Source: Nymphaea colorata
Taxonomy: Eukaryota > Streptophyta > Magnoliopsida > Nymphaeales > Nymphaeaceae
Direction: 5' to 3'
NCBI RefSeq assembly: GCF_008831285.2
Contig: NC_045143.1
Coordinates: 5,527,503 to 5,591,502 of the forward strand
DNA: 64,000 nucleotides
A program made the translations under genes and the position numbers. Positions 32,986 through 44,400 of this stretch are shown here, piece by piece; within the stretch, counting starts at the first letter, position 1, and every line of letters begins with the position of its first letter. The notes under the pieces are model-generated. The model worked only from the letters and a program-made list of their open reading frames with translations. It was not told where the DNA came from and did no database searches.

Positions 32986-35479
32986 GTGTTTTAAACAAAA
33001 TGTGAATTCTTAATACGTCTATAAACATTAATTTAATATAAATCATGTTTTAATTCCAAGTTTCTTTTGTGAAAAAATTAATGCATCTACCAACAAAATT
33101 TTGATGTTATAAAAGACATTTATTTTTTTTCCTTAAAAGCGCATCATTAATTTTTTTTTTAAATCTAATTTAATATATGTTCCTCCCCAAATTATTCTTA
33201 AGATCATGTATATCTATAAGAATTTTGTAGATCGCAAAAAAAAAAAAAAACTTTAGTACTTAATTTTAATGGGTCTAATTTTTGTCCCAAAAACAAAAAC
33301 AACTGTATTTTTGCCCGAGGATCACGCTTCATCACGTGAGAGGAGCTTGCGACGCTTAATTGTGTAGTAGAAGAGAAAGAATGGCAGTTGAAGAAGAAGG
33401 GCAGATAGCAGCCACTTTCTTCCAACCAGTAATGATGTAGATGTCGACAACCCATTATTCTCTCGCATTTACTTTTTCCTTTTCTCTTTCTTCGAAATCT
33501 GGATTCATCGGTCTTCTTCCTCATCCCATCCTCCTTTTTTTAAGCACTAAGTCTGTGTGTCTTAAATATCCGTTTGCACCAAACACCGACCGATTCGGGG
33601 ATGTATACAGCTGACTCTAATCGACTTTTGTGAATTAGCTAAAAATATAATTTTCTAAATCATTTTTTCAAGTGAGGAAAAATTAAGTAAAAGTAAAATT
33701 AAATTAAATTGTTTTTAGAAAAACAGCTAAAAACTGATACATGACACTCTTTCCCATTATTATAGTAGACCGAAAAAACTATTAGCCTCGAGCAAGAAAT
33801 ACTGAAGTCATAATTCATTAGATACTTTATACATTAGAATTAGAATTCTTGTCTGCCAATTCTTACTAGGTTTACGATTACTAGTACCGAAACGAGTCAC
33901 ATACGTACAAAGGTGCAACCATAAATTGGCATCGAATTAAATACCGACTTTGAGTACTCGGATGGGTTTCCAAGTGATAAAATGATAAAAATGCCCTTAA
34001 AAAATAGTGAAAACAAGAAACTAAAAGGTAGAAAAATATGTCTCAAGGAGTGCAGTGCAATTCGACAGACAAAAACAGGTTACATTTAAGGTGTTTGATG
34101 TTTAAATCATGTGGTCACTGTCACGTTTTAGTGTGTTACTTTTCTTGACTGCAAATAATGATAAGCATGACACCCAAGTTAAAAATATACCATATATTCA
34201 CCAGGCTCTCTGAAGCAAGTCAAAACCTTAGAGGTACAAGAGTATGACTTTGACAATTTGACGCTATGTTTCCCTTAAATAAACATTAAAAAAAAGGTGG
34301 AAAATGTCCCTCGCAAATCATGTGGCCTTTTTTGAGGGGTCGACCACTAAAACCCAGTGATCGGGTCTAAGCGTCATTCCTGCATAAAAAATTTTTCTTT
34401 TCTTTTCCTTTCTTTTCTTTTCTTTTTTTAAAGGAAAGGGCCTTGTCAAATACCCTCCTCCTCTTTCTTTGCATTGTCATAGGCATGGTATGATGACCCT
34501 TAATTGTCCACTCTATGGTGCATAAGCAAGAAAAAAATCTCAAAAACAATGATATGCAAAAACTTGATCTAATTCCTAATCAGATTCAAATTCAATGTGA
34601 AGATTCATAATTGAAGTCAAAATCCAAGTTAGTGGGCTCTTTACACATAAATGTTAAATCTTATGTTAGCAAGATCTAAAATCAATTGTAAATAACAGAT
34701 CCAAATTTGAGTCTGACTACATAAAATCGCCGAGGGGTTAGTGCAACAGTCATGGAGGGGGCTGGTAAGCAGCCAATTACTATTTTGAATCCTAGGACAT
34801 CAACTCCCTTGTGCTGCAAAAGGAAGCCACTGACGTTCAAATTGCTGAGGCACCAAAAGACAACCTTATATCCTACAGAAACAAGAGATTGGTAAAAACT
34901 TCGGGCCTCTTGTATGAGATAGGATGAAATACTCTTTCTATTTACCCAGAACGGACTAGGTCAAATTGGGTAAAGCTTAGATATAACTAAATTTGAATTG
35001 TTTACATCCCCACATTCAAACAAACAGCTGAACTAAATAAATCCATAGTAAATGGTACTAACTAGAGGTGCCTTCCTTGTTGTCCAGAAAGCACCTCAAG
35101 CAACCTCTCAAAACCACAATAAATTATTTTAGTAGGGACTTAAACAGTTCGGATTCAGGTTCAATCCAATCTCTACCATATTTTAACTTATTCAGATTCT
35201 ATATAACAAAATTCGGATGCTGGTCCTTTTCAGAAACAAATTCAGCTCCGGCTGTCGTAAGACCTGACGTTTATGTGGAACTGTATCAGATCTTTATGAA
35301 GATAAAAGTAGAAGTCAGATTCAGATTCTAATTTGGTTTAGAAACTGTATACTGAATCTGATCAGTGATGGAATTTATCAGGTCCGACTACGGCCATTGA
35401 AAATTGGATCCGTAGTTGTATTTATCGGATTCATTTATATGTCCCTTGATGCAATATGTGAATATGTGAAGAACAACTC

Positions 35480-35656
35480 CAGCAGGTTGAAGGTAGAAAT
35501 TTTTTTGGCTAAGCCTAAGAGGCATTAGTAATAAAATTTTAAATTTTTAAAGGCTTGCAATATGTGAGTCAGAAAAATTACTTTGATGTGTCAATGTGAA
35601 AGTAAACAATTTTTGTGGGTCTGTGTGGGCAATTGCCTACACTGCCTCCGCCCCTG
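35480..35656. mobile_element. hAT-like MITE next to the inverted duplication
   Basis: Starts CAGCAGGTTGAAGGTAGAAA and ends with GTGTGGGCAATTGCCTACAC then TGCCTCCGCCCCTG, the family end. The flanks AACAACTC and ACAACATC are related by a one-base shift. Confidence 0.5.
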
Positions 35657-35667
35657 ACAACATCCAG

Positions 35668-36021
35668 TTAAATTAAAGCTGGATCCTCTTCCAAAAGATT
35701 TTGAACCATTTCCCTTTCTACCCTCAAGAGAGCAGCTCCACTCTTGGACGTCAAGCTGAAATACTCAAGCCTCCTCGGCACCTCCTGGTTTCGGGTGAGC
35801 AGAGTTCGAGCTACTTTTTGAAAGAAAGCCGAAGCATCCACCCAACTCCTCATCTCCCAAGATATATAGCTGCATCGATGGCTCATGATGCTCCTGCTAC
35901 GCTTCAACTTGTATGTCGGTGGCCCCTTGATTGCATACCCAAGAGTTGGCTCTCTAGAAATCAAAGCGGAGGCTGGTCGCCTGCCAGCTCCTACGCATCC
36001 CGTTGGACCAACCTTCCCCAC
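35668..36021 (-). other. Unrecognised 117-codon open frame
   Basis: A GC-richer open frame in an AT-rich setting, with a long partially overlapping frame on the other strand (35701-36036). The predicted product is basic and contains SLTSKSGAALLRVEREM near its C-terminus. I recognise no family, and there is no sign of splicing or a partner exon. It could be a fragment of a transposon or a dead gene. Confidence 0.2.
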
Positions 36022-36300
36022 CTCCTGCTTGATTGAACAATTCAGAACAAAGCCAGCAGTGTGTACATTACTGCAATTTCAAACCCACCACTGAACACAG
36101 AAAAATATGTCGGCTCCATTTTTCTCTAAATATGGTGTTTCTCAAGAAGTTTTACATGTAATAAATTTAGATTACTTAAAAATCTAAAAGGGGACTTTTC
36201 ATTCATTAGATTTTAACTTATAGTGATCAAAACAACATGCTCTTTGAATATAGATGTACAAGGAATGAGTTAAACCAATTTCATTTCATTATAAGATCAT

Positions 36301-36470
36301 TTCAAGGGGCATAGTGCAATTGGGTGGCAAGGCTGCTCACACTCAGTGATCCGACGTTCAAATCTCCTAGTTGTTGTCATGCTCCAAAAATTCATTATAC
36401 GTTTGGGTTTCCATTAGTGTTAGTGTATATGCATGTGTGTGTGTGTGTTATATATATATAGACATGACCA
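36301..36470 (+). mobile_element. Probable tRNA-derived SINE
   Basis: GGCATAGTGCAATTGGGTGG resembles a Pol III A box and GACGTTCAAATCTCC, about 40 bases on, resembles a B box. The body ends in a TGTGTG / TATATA tail (about 36,436-36,460). This is the layout of plant SINEs. No target duplication was assigned. Confidence 0.45.
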
Positions 36471-37261
36471 TGCTTGCTCGTTGCCACAAAATTTTCCTTC
36501 ATCATAATTCTAGTAAACAAGAAAAATTATTACGAAGATGATACACATACAATGCGAGTAAAAAACTTAAAATGATACAAAAATTTTTAATAGTCTATCA
36601 ATTGTAGTTGTAACTATAAGTGCGATTCACATGCACACACTTACTTTTAATGCAAAATCACATACTACAAAAAACAAAGTAAAAATAAAACTGCACAAAA
36701 AATGGAACAAGAAAGAAAATCTGTCTCAGAAGAAGAAAATATAAAATTGAAAGACAAAGGCAAAAACTCATGTTGTCAATGAGAAAACCTTAGGCTATCT
36801 AGGCAATGTTTTAGGCATTTTCAGATTGCATGTTGCCTAAAACCGTGGGATGGTGGCAAAGCCATCTGCTGATTTTCTGCTAGCTCCACTCTGTGGCAGC
36901 CATAGTTACTGCACACTTCTATCTACGAGGGAATCTCACCTCTCAAGAAGCTTGTTTCGGAATCCGGGAACTTGACAATTCCTTGGAGAGGCGAAAACTT
37001 GGAGAAGCTTGGTTCTCACTTGCAGGAAGCACATCTCAAATAATTTATTTTCACTTCATTGTCTATTCTTTTATTTTATGATGCAGAGCGGGACCGAAAG
37101 AACCCTGTAAATCTGGATCTGCCAGATATATCCAGGAACTCACTTCCCCATAGGAGTGCCGTTGGATCCATGTGTGCATCATGACTGAGGACAGGTTGAA
37201 GTACAGGTGAGATGGTCCTCACGTGGGACGAAAGTGCAGATGAGTTGCTGGTTCAGTTCTT

Positions 37262-37650
37262 GGGGTTGTACACGAGTCGAGTCGAATTCAAGCCGGTCAG
37301 CTCAACTAGACTCATATTTTTCAGGTTGAGCTTTACTTGAACTGTACAAGATCAGCTTGAGCTCGACTCAATAGAGCAAGTCCTAGCTCAAGCTTGACTC
37401 ATTTAAGCTCGTTTAGCAACTCTTCATTTGACTTGGTTAATTTTTAGTTTGAAAATTATAAACAACAATGATTACCTAAATTAAACGAGTTTACTCAAGT
37501 TTAATCAAGTCGAGTTTATGCAACTCGAACTTGACTGGTTTGTAAGCTCAAGTTTTTATTTGAATTGGAGCTCAACTCATTTACAGACTAATCGAGTTTA
37601 AACTAGCAAATTCGAGTTGCACTCGAGTTGGGCCGGCCTGTTGTACAGCC
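37262..37650. mobile_element. MITE-like insertion, only in the left arm
   Basis: Starts GGGGTTGTACACGAGTCGAG and ends GGCCGGCCTGTTGTACAGCC, with short inverted ends around TGTACA. The interior is full of self-complementary TCGAG / AGCTCAA motifs. The right arm lacks it: there GCAATCATAGTTGTAAAGG runs straight through. TCAT near both sides of the left-only segment may be a short duplication, but the left-only segment begins at 37,184, about 78 bases before this element, so the event was not a clean insertion. Confidence 0.5.
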
Positions 37651-38689
37651 TCATTCATAGTCGTAAAGGACTCGGTTGGATTTCGGATAGTCCTATAGTT
37701 TTATTTATATTGGATATATTTCGACTTTTTTTTATTTCATTTAGATTGGACCCATTTACTAGATCCATATATCCATTTAGTATGTGTTGGCGTGGTATAA
37801 AGGGACCATACGTTCCTTTCTTGGGGCTAGTTGATGATTTTGGAGAAAACTATTGTTCTTTGTTCTCGATTATTTCATTACTTTCATTGCTTCTTCATTA
37901 GTCGACCTAACATTTATCAGTTGATTGTGAGTTAGAGTAGAAATCCTCTTCCCCACTGCATCACTTGCATTTTGTTCATTGTCTTATCCTTTTTCTTTTT
38001 TAGTTTACTTTGTACTTTTTACATTAATGTATACGATATTATGTTGCAGTAAATACAGAATTAATTTTTCTTGAACTGACTACTTACTTTCGTGTGTTTT
38101 ATTGATTTAAAGTATTGTTATATCATATATACTCTTTTTGCTTATATAATTGTTCTATATATACTGAACAATCTTGCTACCTGCTCCCTGGAAAAATTTG
38201 ACGTCTGCTTCCCCGCTTACGGTTCCTGAATTCATTTCTTTATCTTGGTAACTACTTGTCAAGCTGCCTGAATAGAGGCCAAAGGTTGATTTTCTAAAGA
38301 AAGTGATGTGAGGGAAAGGGCCATGACATGGATTTTCGTTAAGAAAGAGAAAAATTAAATTTTCTTAATAGTTACCTGCTCAAAACTATTTGGATGAAAG
38401 TAGCAACTGAAGCATGGGTTTTGAATGAGGCATGCATGTGGGTATTTCTTATGAGTATAAATATGAATGTCCAACAAAGAGGGTTTGAATCTGTGGGTAA
38501 TGAAGAGAAGAAGAGCCCTCTCTTGCAGATTTGGTACCTCAAATTGGTGTAGAATTTTGACATGTTGAGTTCATCACCTTCTGGCGTCTTCTATTCTTAG
38601 TCTGAAAGCAACCATCTTTGTCTTGTTTACCTTGCATTTTTCGGTTATTTAATTAGCCATCCATAAGTATTCATGTCATCATATAAGTG

Positions 38690-39830
38690 CATTTGCTGAA
38701 GAAGATATTGGGCGACATGCTATGGCTGCAACATCTCTTGGTGCTGCAAATGCTTGCAAATCTTCAGGATTACTGCAATGGTGTAGGATGAAGTAACTGA
38801 CGTTCTTAATCCTTCTTGTTTGTGCATTTAAGATATGATTGCACTTTTCGTTGAAGAACTTGTGAATAGATTGCTTGTAAGATGTGACGCTGCATTGCAG
38901 AGGCAAGAATTGTCCACAATGGCAGAATGTGCAAAAATTCTGCCACACGTGCGAGATTCTGATCTTGCCCTCTTGATATTTCACTTTTTACTGGATTCAA
39001 CAATCTTCTGCTATTAATTTCTATTTTCAGGTTTTACAGGGATTACATGTTTGATATTTTCTTTAACGTGATATAGATGACTCTGATTTGCTTGGCAGCT
39101 ATAAGTAGCCGTTATGCTACTTTAACAAAAGTAAAAATGAGCTTACGTTTGTGTAAAAATCACGGTATTGATATGGCAATTGACAAAGCCAAAATAGAAG
39201 TAATTTCATTATTTAACACACAAGCAGCATGAGGTTTTAAGCTTCACCTTATGTGCTTGGACATACAATGGTTGTCAAGTCATTGCATGAGAATATGCTT
39301 TTTGTCAAATTGAGGTTTAAGTTTCAACTTGGTACTTGGAACATAACCAATTGCTAAGCTTGCTATGTACTTGCATCAGAATATGCATTTTGTGATGGTT
39401 GGAAGTATTGAACATTGTTCTGTATCCCAGTGCTTCAAAACAGGTTCTGCTCTCTTATTTTCTACATGTCCTTCAGCTTTCAAGGTTGTGGTGTTGCTTT
39501 TATGGCGTGCAGTTTAACAGGGGTAGCTCTGCCATGCAACACTGTGTTGCTTCTCGACAAATCTTCATTCATGTGAAAGTGATGGTCTTAAAGATAATGC
39601 TACTGCAGCGTGACATCTGTGGCATGTGAGATTGATGACATCTAATGCGTCGCTGGTCTACGCTTGTAGAGGGAGAAGATGAGGTCGAAATGCGTTCAAG
39701 CTTGTTGAGGGAGAATAAGCTTTAGTTATCAACTCGAACAACCGAGGATGGATAAGGAGAATAAATGGTACAACTTGGAAAAATGACCATCTAAAAAACA
39801 GCTGATAGCGCAGAGGAGCAACGTATTGGA
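38690..39830 (+). pseudogene. 3' part of an unidentified gene, left-arm copy
   Basis: Exon-like blocks in order: about 38,690-38,790 (EEDIGRHAMAATSLGAANAC, absent from the right arm), 38,835-39,017 (LFVEELVNRLL, ALQRQELSTMAECAKILPHV), and about 39,660-39,780 (VEGEDEVEMRSSLLREN). The text is polar and coiled-coil-like, and I do not recognise the family. Compared with the right arm, the last block has lost bases near 39,776 and now reads through to a stop after TGGTACAACTTGG. Whether any of this is still spliced and translated is unknown. Confidence 0.3.
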
Positions 39831-40355
39831 ACTAAAGAATGGGAGGGACCCAGTTAGAGATGGAAAGCTGATGCTATTATGCAGAGACACGGACGGGACT
39901 TTGTCAGATTGGCTAGCGGTCTGTTGATTGATTCTGTAGCTGTGTTCGAGAGTAAGCCTTATTGTTGTGAGCGACTATGTCCAAGTAGTTTGTGTTTTTT
40001 TACCGGATTTGAGCATCCTAGTTCTTCTTGTAAATAGCTTTTGTTGGCATAAAAGTAAGGGGCTTACTTCCTCCCTTCAATTTTCATTGGAAGTACACCA
40101 AACAGTTTCAGATGGTGCAAGGAGTAATGGACACACCAATGAGAGGAAAACTATGACTGCGCATCTGACAAATGCCACTTTTTTCTCTCTCATTGTTGCA
40201 ACTAGTGAATAGAAAACTTGAAGATCACGAAGATTATAATAACCACCCTTCCCGAATTGCTTCCTACATATTAATATTCAAAAGACAGCATGTAACCACT
40301 TAAAGCAAGAGTCTGTCATCACACTAAAATGCAGATTCTAACTGCGTTTGAGTAT

Positions 40356-40972
40356 ATACCCAAGTTTGCTAGTCCAAGCCACACTACCATCAACACTCTC
40401 AAGTATATCCTCCACAAACTTTATCAACTAACACAATCCTCCCAAGAAGTTTTGATCAATCACTCTTTCTCCATCCACAACATGCGCGAAATCCACAAGC
40501 TTCACAGAAGCCGCCACCGGTCCCGGCCATACATCAACAGCACCGAAGTCAAGTAGAAGTGGTAGAACGTCTGCTTCTCGAACCACTGCTTCAATTCCAG
40601 CAACTGCGCCAGAACTCCGGTCGGACCGCCAAAGATGGTGGGTGCATGCGCGCAATCCGGCGAGCTTGAAGAAGTGTTTGATGAAACAAACGCCCTCAGG
40701 ACCGATCTAACTTTATCAGCACTGAGAATGGCCTTCACCCAACGCCTCCCAGGCTTCCATAAACCCAGTTCTTCAGTCTGGTACACCCGCAACCCAGAAA
40801 TCCTAAACCCCAGTTTCAAACTGGTGGAAGTTCTATCCTTTTCCACTCATTTGTCCACGTACTCATCCGACGCTTCCAGGCCCGAAGGACCGATTTTGAT
40901 GTCAATTACAGAGGGACGATAAAGGGATGAGACGACGTCGTTGATGAGAAGGTGCTCCCAGAGACCCGAACC
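40356..40972 (-). pseudogene. Broken antisense copy of the IPK2 gene
   Basis: The minus strand matches the IPK2 gene at 46,161-47,045 from about residue 85 onward. Lesions: the leader and N-terminal half are missing (junction about 40,972, corresponding to right-arm 45,852 joined to 46,400); the stretch after the PxxxDxKxG motif is altered; TGA at 40847-40849 replaces Cys-121 just before VEKDRTSTSLKLGFR; 19 bases are deleted at about 40,520, shifting the frame after LLMYGRD; and about 14 bases containing the native stop are gone. The 114-residue open frame 40502-40846 is therefore only an internal piece of a dead kinase gene. Confidence 0.9.
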
Positions 40973-41410
40973 TACATTTTGTTCTTAATCCCAGACATGA
41001 CTTCACGTTCTCAAAATTTCTACATGACTTCACGTTCTCAAAATTTCTGTTCTACATGACTTCATGTAACTCAATTTAATGATGGCAGTCATTACAACTT
41101 TTGGAGATTGCGATAATTCTTTAGTCAGCAGCAACTGGGGCAGCCGATAGCAATAGCTACACAGTAGAATAGTGGTGACAAGACTGCAGTAACCACAACT
41201 TCAATGGTGGAGTTTTTTGGTGATTGTCAAGCAGTACCAATAATGATAATTTGACCTGGTACTTGGTAGGATAATGAATTAAGCGATGGGAATGGCAGAG
41301 GCAGCAGCAGTATGGTAGCTGTTGGTAATGGGAAGGTGGCAGCGGCTAAGTGCTAGTAGTGAGGGCGAAGTTGGCCCATTTGCATAAGGAAAGCAACGTG
41401 AAACATAATG

Positions 41411-44400
41411 CTACGTCTTTCTTACTGTAAAAATGGGTCCGGAATTTAGAGGCAAGAGGCTCCAACAACGACCATTACTGTCAACACAACATGAGTGCCA
41501 ACCGCACTGATAAGTGCCCACGGGGAACGCGGAAACATCAAGCATGCATGTTGAGAAACCCTGCATGTTCTGGTTAGGCCGTGAACTTGCAAATGACTTC
41601 ACGAAACCTGACTTTTCAAGCCCTTCAACCGTTTCAGCTGTCCTGCCAGAAGCCTCACCCTTGATATACTGCAGTAATTTTTCATTTAAGTTCATCATTT
41701 CTTCAGTCTCCCAAGCTCGAAAACCTACACTCACTTGTTTCACATCCTCAGCATCTACCAGACAATCAGATGGTCTAGCTGCAACAATGCAGTACATCTT
41801 CATAATGCCAGTATGCAGCTTAGGTGGTAGATTTTTCATTTGAACGCAGAGATTAAGATGAAACCAACAGCCTTGAGCAGTCGACTGTACACAATCCTTG
41901 CTTCCCGAATTTGAAAAGATCTCTGCACCAATACAACGCCGACAACACAACCAAGAACAAGTTTGATTAGTAAAGATTGACAAATACCTCAAAAGCAATG
42001 GCAATCTCATTTATACAACAAAAGGATTGGCGACAGCAGTTTAACACATAAGATCGAAATAAACAGCTAGCTTATCCTACATGGAAATGAAGTTCTCGTA
42101 GTACGTGATGTAAAACTATGATGTAAAACGCATACCCATATGACTCTCTTGTAGCACCTTTTTGCAAGTAATGCAGAAGAATGCCACAAGAGGTTGGAAA
42201 TTATTTCTCAAAAATACAGAAAAAGGAAGAAACTATTGTAGGAGAAGATTTAACTCAAGGGTCCTGGAGCTCATGAAGTGGACGAAGTTTTCAAGTGCTA
42301 CGGCATCCTTTATACCAACCTAAAACAGAGCACGATGAGCAGCACTTATGCTCAGCAGCATTCAAATTACATGAAGAAGTTGTTGCTTCTATACCATGAT
42401 GCGACATCAATATCCAATACAGGTAAGGTTCAAAAGCATTTATTGTATGTGAGAAGGTACCTTGTTCGGAAAAAAAAGCCTGGGATACAGAAAGGCAGGT
42501 GAATCCATCTTCCCAATACTTCTGACAGATGAACCACCCCAGTCATCACTAGATCGACTCGGTCAATGTTACTGTTTTCCCCAACTGCACACTTTTGCAA
42601 CCTAAGCACCCGTGGTATAGCAAACCTGCAAATTTCGAGTGATCCCTCCAAGACATAGTCATAGCTAAAAAACTGTGTTCCAGATGGCAAGAAGAATACG
42701 TTCCCAAAAGTTCTTGAGAACAAAACAGTTCTTCACTGATCTCCGTATCTGCATGCCACAATCACTCAGCTAGATCTTGTACCAGCTTTGCATGAAGCTG
42801 CTTTCTTGAACTCCAAGAGCTCAACACATCAAATTCATTATCTGGCAGTTCAGGAAAAAAGACAACAAAGGCAGCAGAGAAGGCTAATAAGGAACAATTA
42901 AGTGCAAGAATCGAGATATATCTAAAGCTTTCCATTTCGATGTCCATGAATGACATGGCTAGAAGATCAAACTCTTTGGCTAAACTTCTGAACTGAAATG
43001 ACACGTGAGCTGATATGTCAGTGCATCCAAAATTTGCGCATTGTTTGGGAAAGCTCATCCTGACATTCTTTTCAGCAGGTTCTTCATTTCTGACGCTCCT
43101 TTTATCACAAGTGAAAAGTTCCAACATGCCTAACATGTCCGACAAATATTCAAGGGTCTTTGCTCTTAGCTTCAAAAACCATCTCTGAAAATAAAAAGTA
43201 GGTTCTAATGTAGTAGCAGTAGATAACATTACCTCTGCAAGACAAATTTTTCTGTGCACTTCTGCAACTTTAATTCCACATTCTTGCATGTAGGGTATTT
43301 TGGAGCAAAAGTCAGTGGCTTCCATTGCAAAAATCCTGCTAAATTTCCTGTCGTCATTTATCTTTACCCAGTCAAGAAATTGGATGGTTTTTTCATCAAA
43401 AAAGAGGCTGTGGAGTTCATTTTCAGCACAGGCAAAACCTGAAACTGATCGCAACCAACAATAACAAGAATCTGATTGCACTCCTCCAAGACAAAGCAAC
43501 TGGCTGAATATGAATGAAGTTGCAAACCAAGCACCTTGAATAGCAGCATATTTACTAATCTTGTAGACTATCCAAAATTATTCCGTCATTTTTTTTGCAA
43601 AATCCAAAGTGAAGCTTTCATGTTTAACTCAGAAAGAATCATGCTAGTTTTTCAGGCAATCATTTTCATGATTAGTTTCTGTCAGGCCACCAGTCCTTTT
43701 TCCACCATCACGGACCAGACATTGGCAGCTCACTGGTTAATTAAAACCTTCAGGTCCCTCCTGCCTACCGGAGAGTACACCCACCTTCAACCTCGTGCCA
43801 AGAGATGTCCCTCTTGAACTTCGAACTTGTTATCGACCATCAACTTGGTCATATTCATAAATTGCCCCCACCGAATAAGAGGCACTATTCTGAGAATTTT
43901 GTTTCAGACATTCATGCCTGCTGAAGATCGAACTCTGATTTGGTTTTTTCAATAAATTGAGCTTTACATGAAAATGCAGAAAGAATGAAACGATCATATA
44001 CATCCCAGAATTATGACTGAAGTTATCTTTCCAGACACATTCCATAAGCAAACTAACGGTATCGCTAATATTAGCATCAATAGTATCGGCTGCATCAAGA
44101 AAATCAAGACGTGCAAGAAAATCTGCATAAAGAAAACAACAGACTTGCAATTGATGAATCCAGCATCCTTCCTTGAATTGTAGGGACTTGACCACTAGAT
44201 GAGTGAGAATTTTCTTCATTATCGTAGCCTTTTCTCATTTCTTTGGAAATGACAACAGAATCACCATTTAATTTTCCCTGAGCACCAACCAAGGTTTCTA
44301 CCAAGCCTTTGACCCTGCAAAGTGCTAGGTGAGATACCATAGTATACTCCTTCATGAGAACCCTAACAAGTCCAAGTAAATGTTGCAATTCTTGCTCTAG

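Larger units (their letters stand above)
27338..35479. other. Gene-free repeat-rich spacer
   Basis: No coding or RNA gene is recognised in this 8 kb. It contains the separately listed transposons, microsatellites and tandem repeats, plus AT-rich sequence with many homopolymers. A region at about 34,730-34,830 (GGGGTTAGTGCAACAGTC, then TTTTGAATCC) loosely resembles the internal promoter of a SINE, but no tail or target duplication was found. Confidence 0.4.
36842..41160 (+). repeat. Left arm of large inverted duplication
   Basis: This arm is the reverse complement of 45688-49771 along nearly its whole length. Outer edge: GATGGTGGCAAAGCCATC here against GATGGCTCTGCCACCAACCC at about 49,750. 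Inner edge: GCAACTGGGGCAGCCGATAG (about 41,140) against CTATCGGTTGCCCCAGTTGC (about 45,692). By eye there are about seven differences in 210 bases (39,969-40,178). Large differences: a left-only 0.47 kb segment (37,184-37,650), a left-only 0.3 kb segment (about 38,493-38,795), and loss of about 0.55 kb including the IPK2 start. A 27-base tandem repeat at 40,996-41,049 is also left-only. Confidence 0.9.

Noticed and set aside
39399-39629. 76-codon open frame conserved between arms (also 47791-48021 on the minus strand)
   Set aside because: The similarity is explained by recent duplication of the whole arm. The product resembles no protein and there is no sign of coding constraint.
40635-40922. 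Plus-strand open frame of 95 codons
   Set aside because: It is the shadow of the antisense IPK2 relic on the minus strand.
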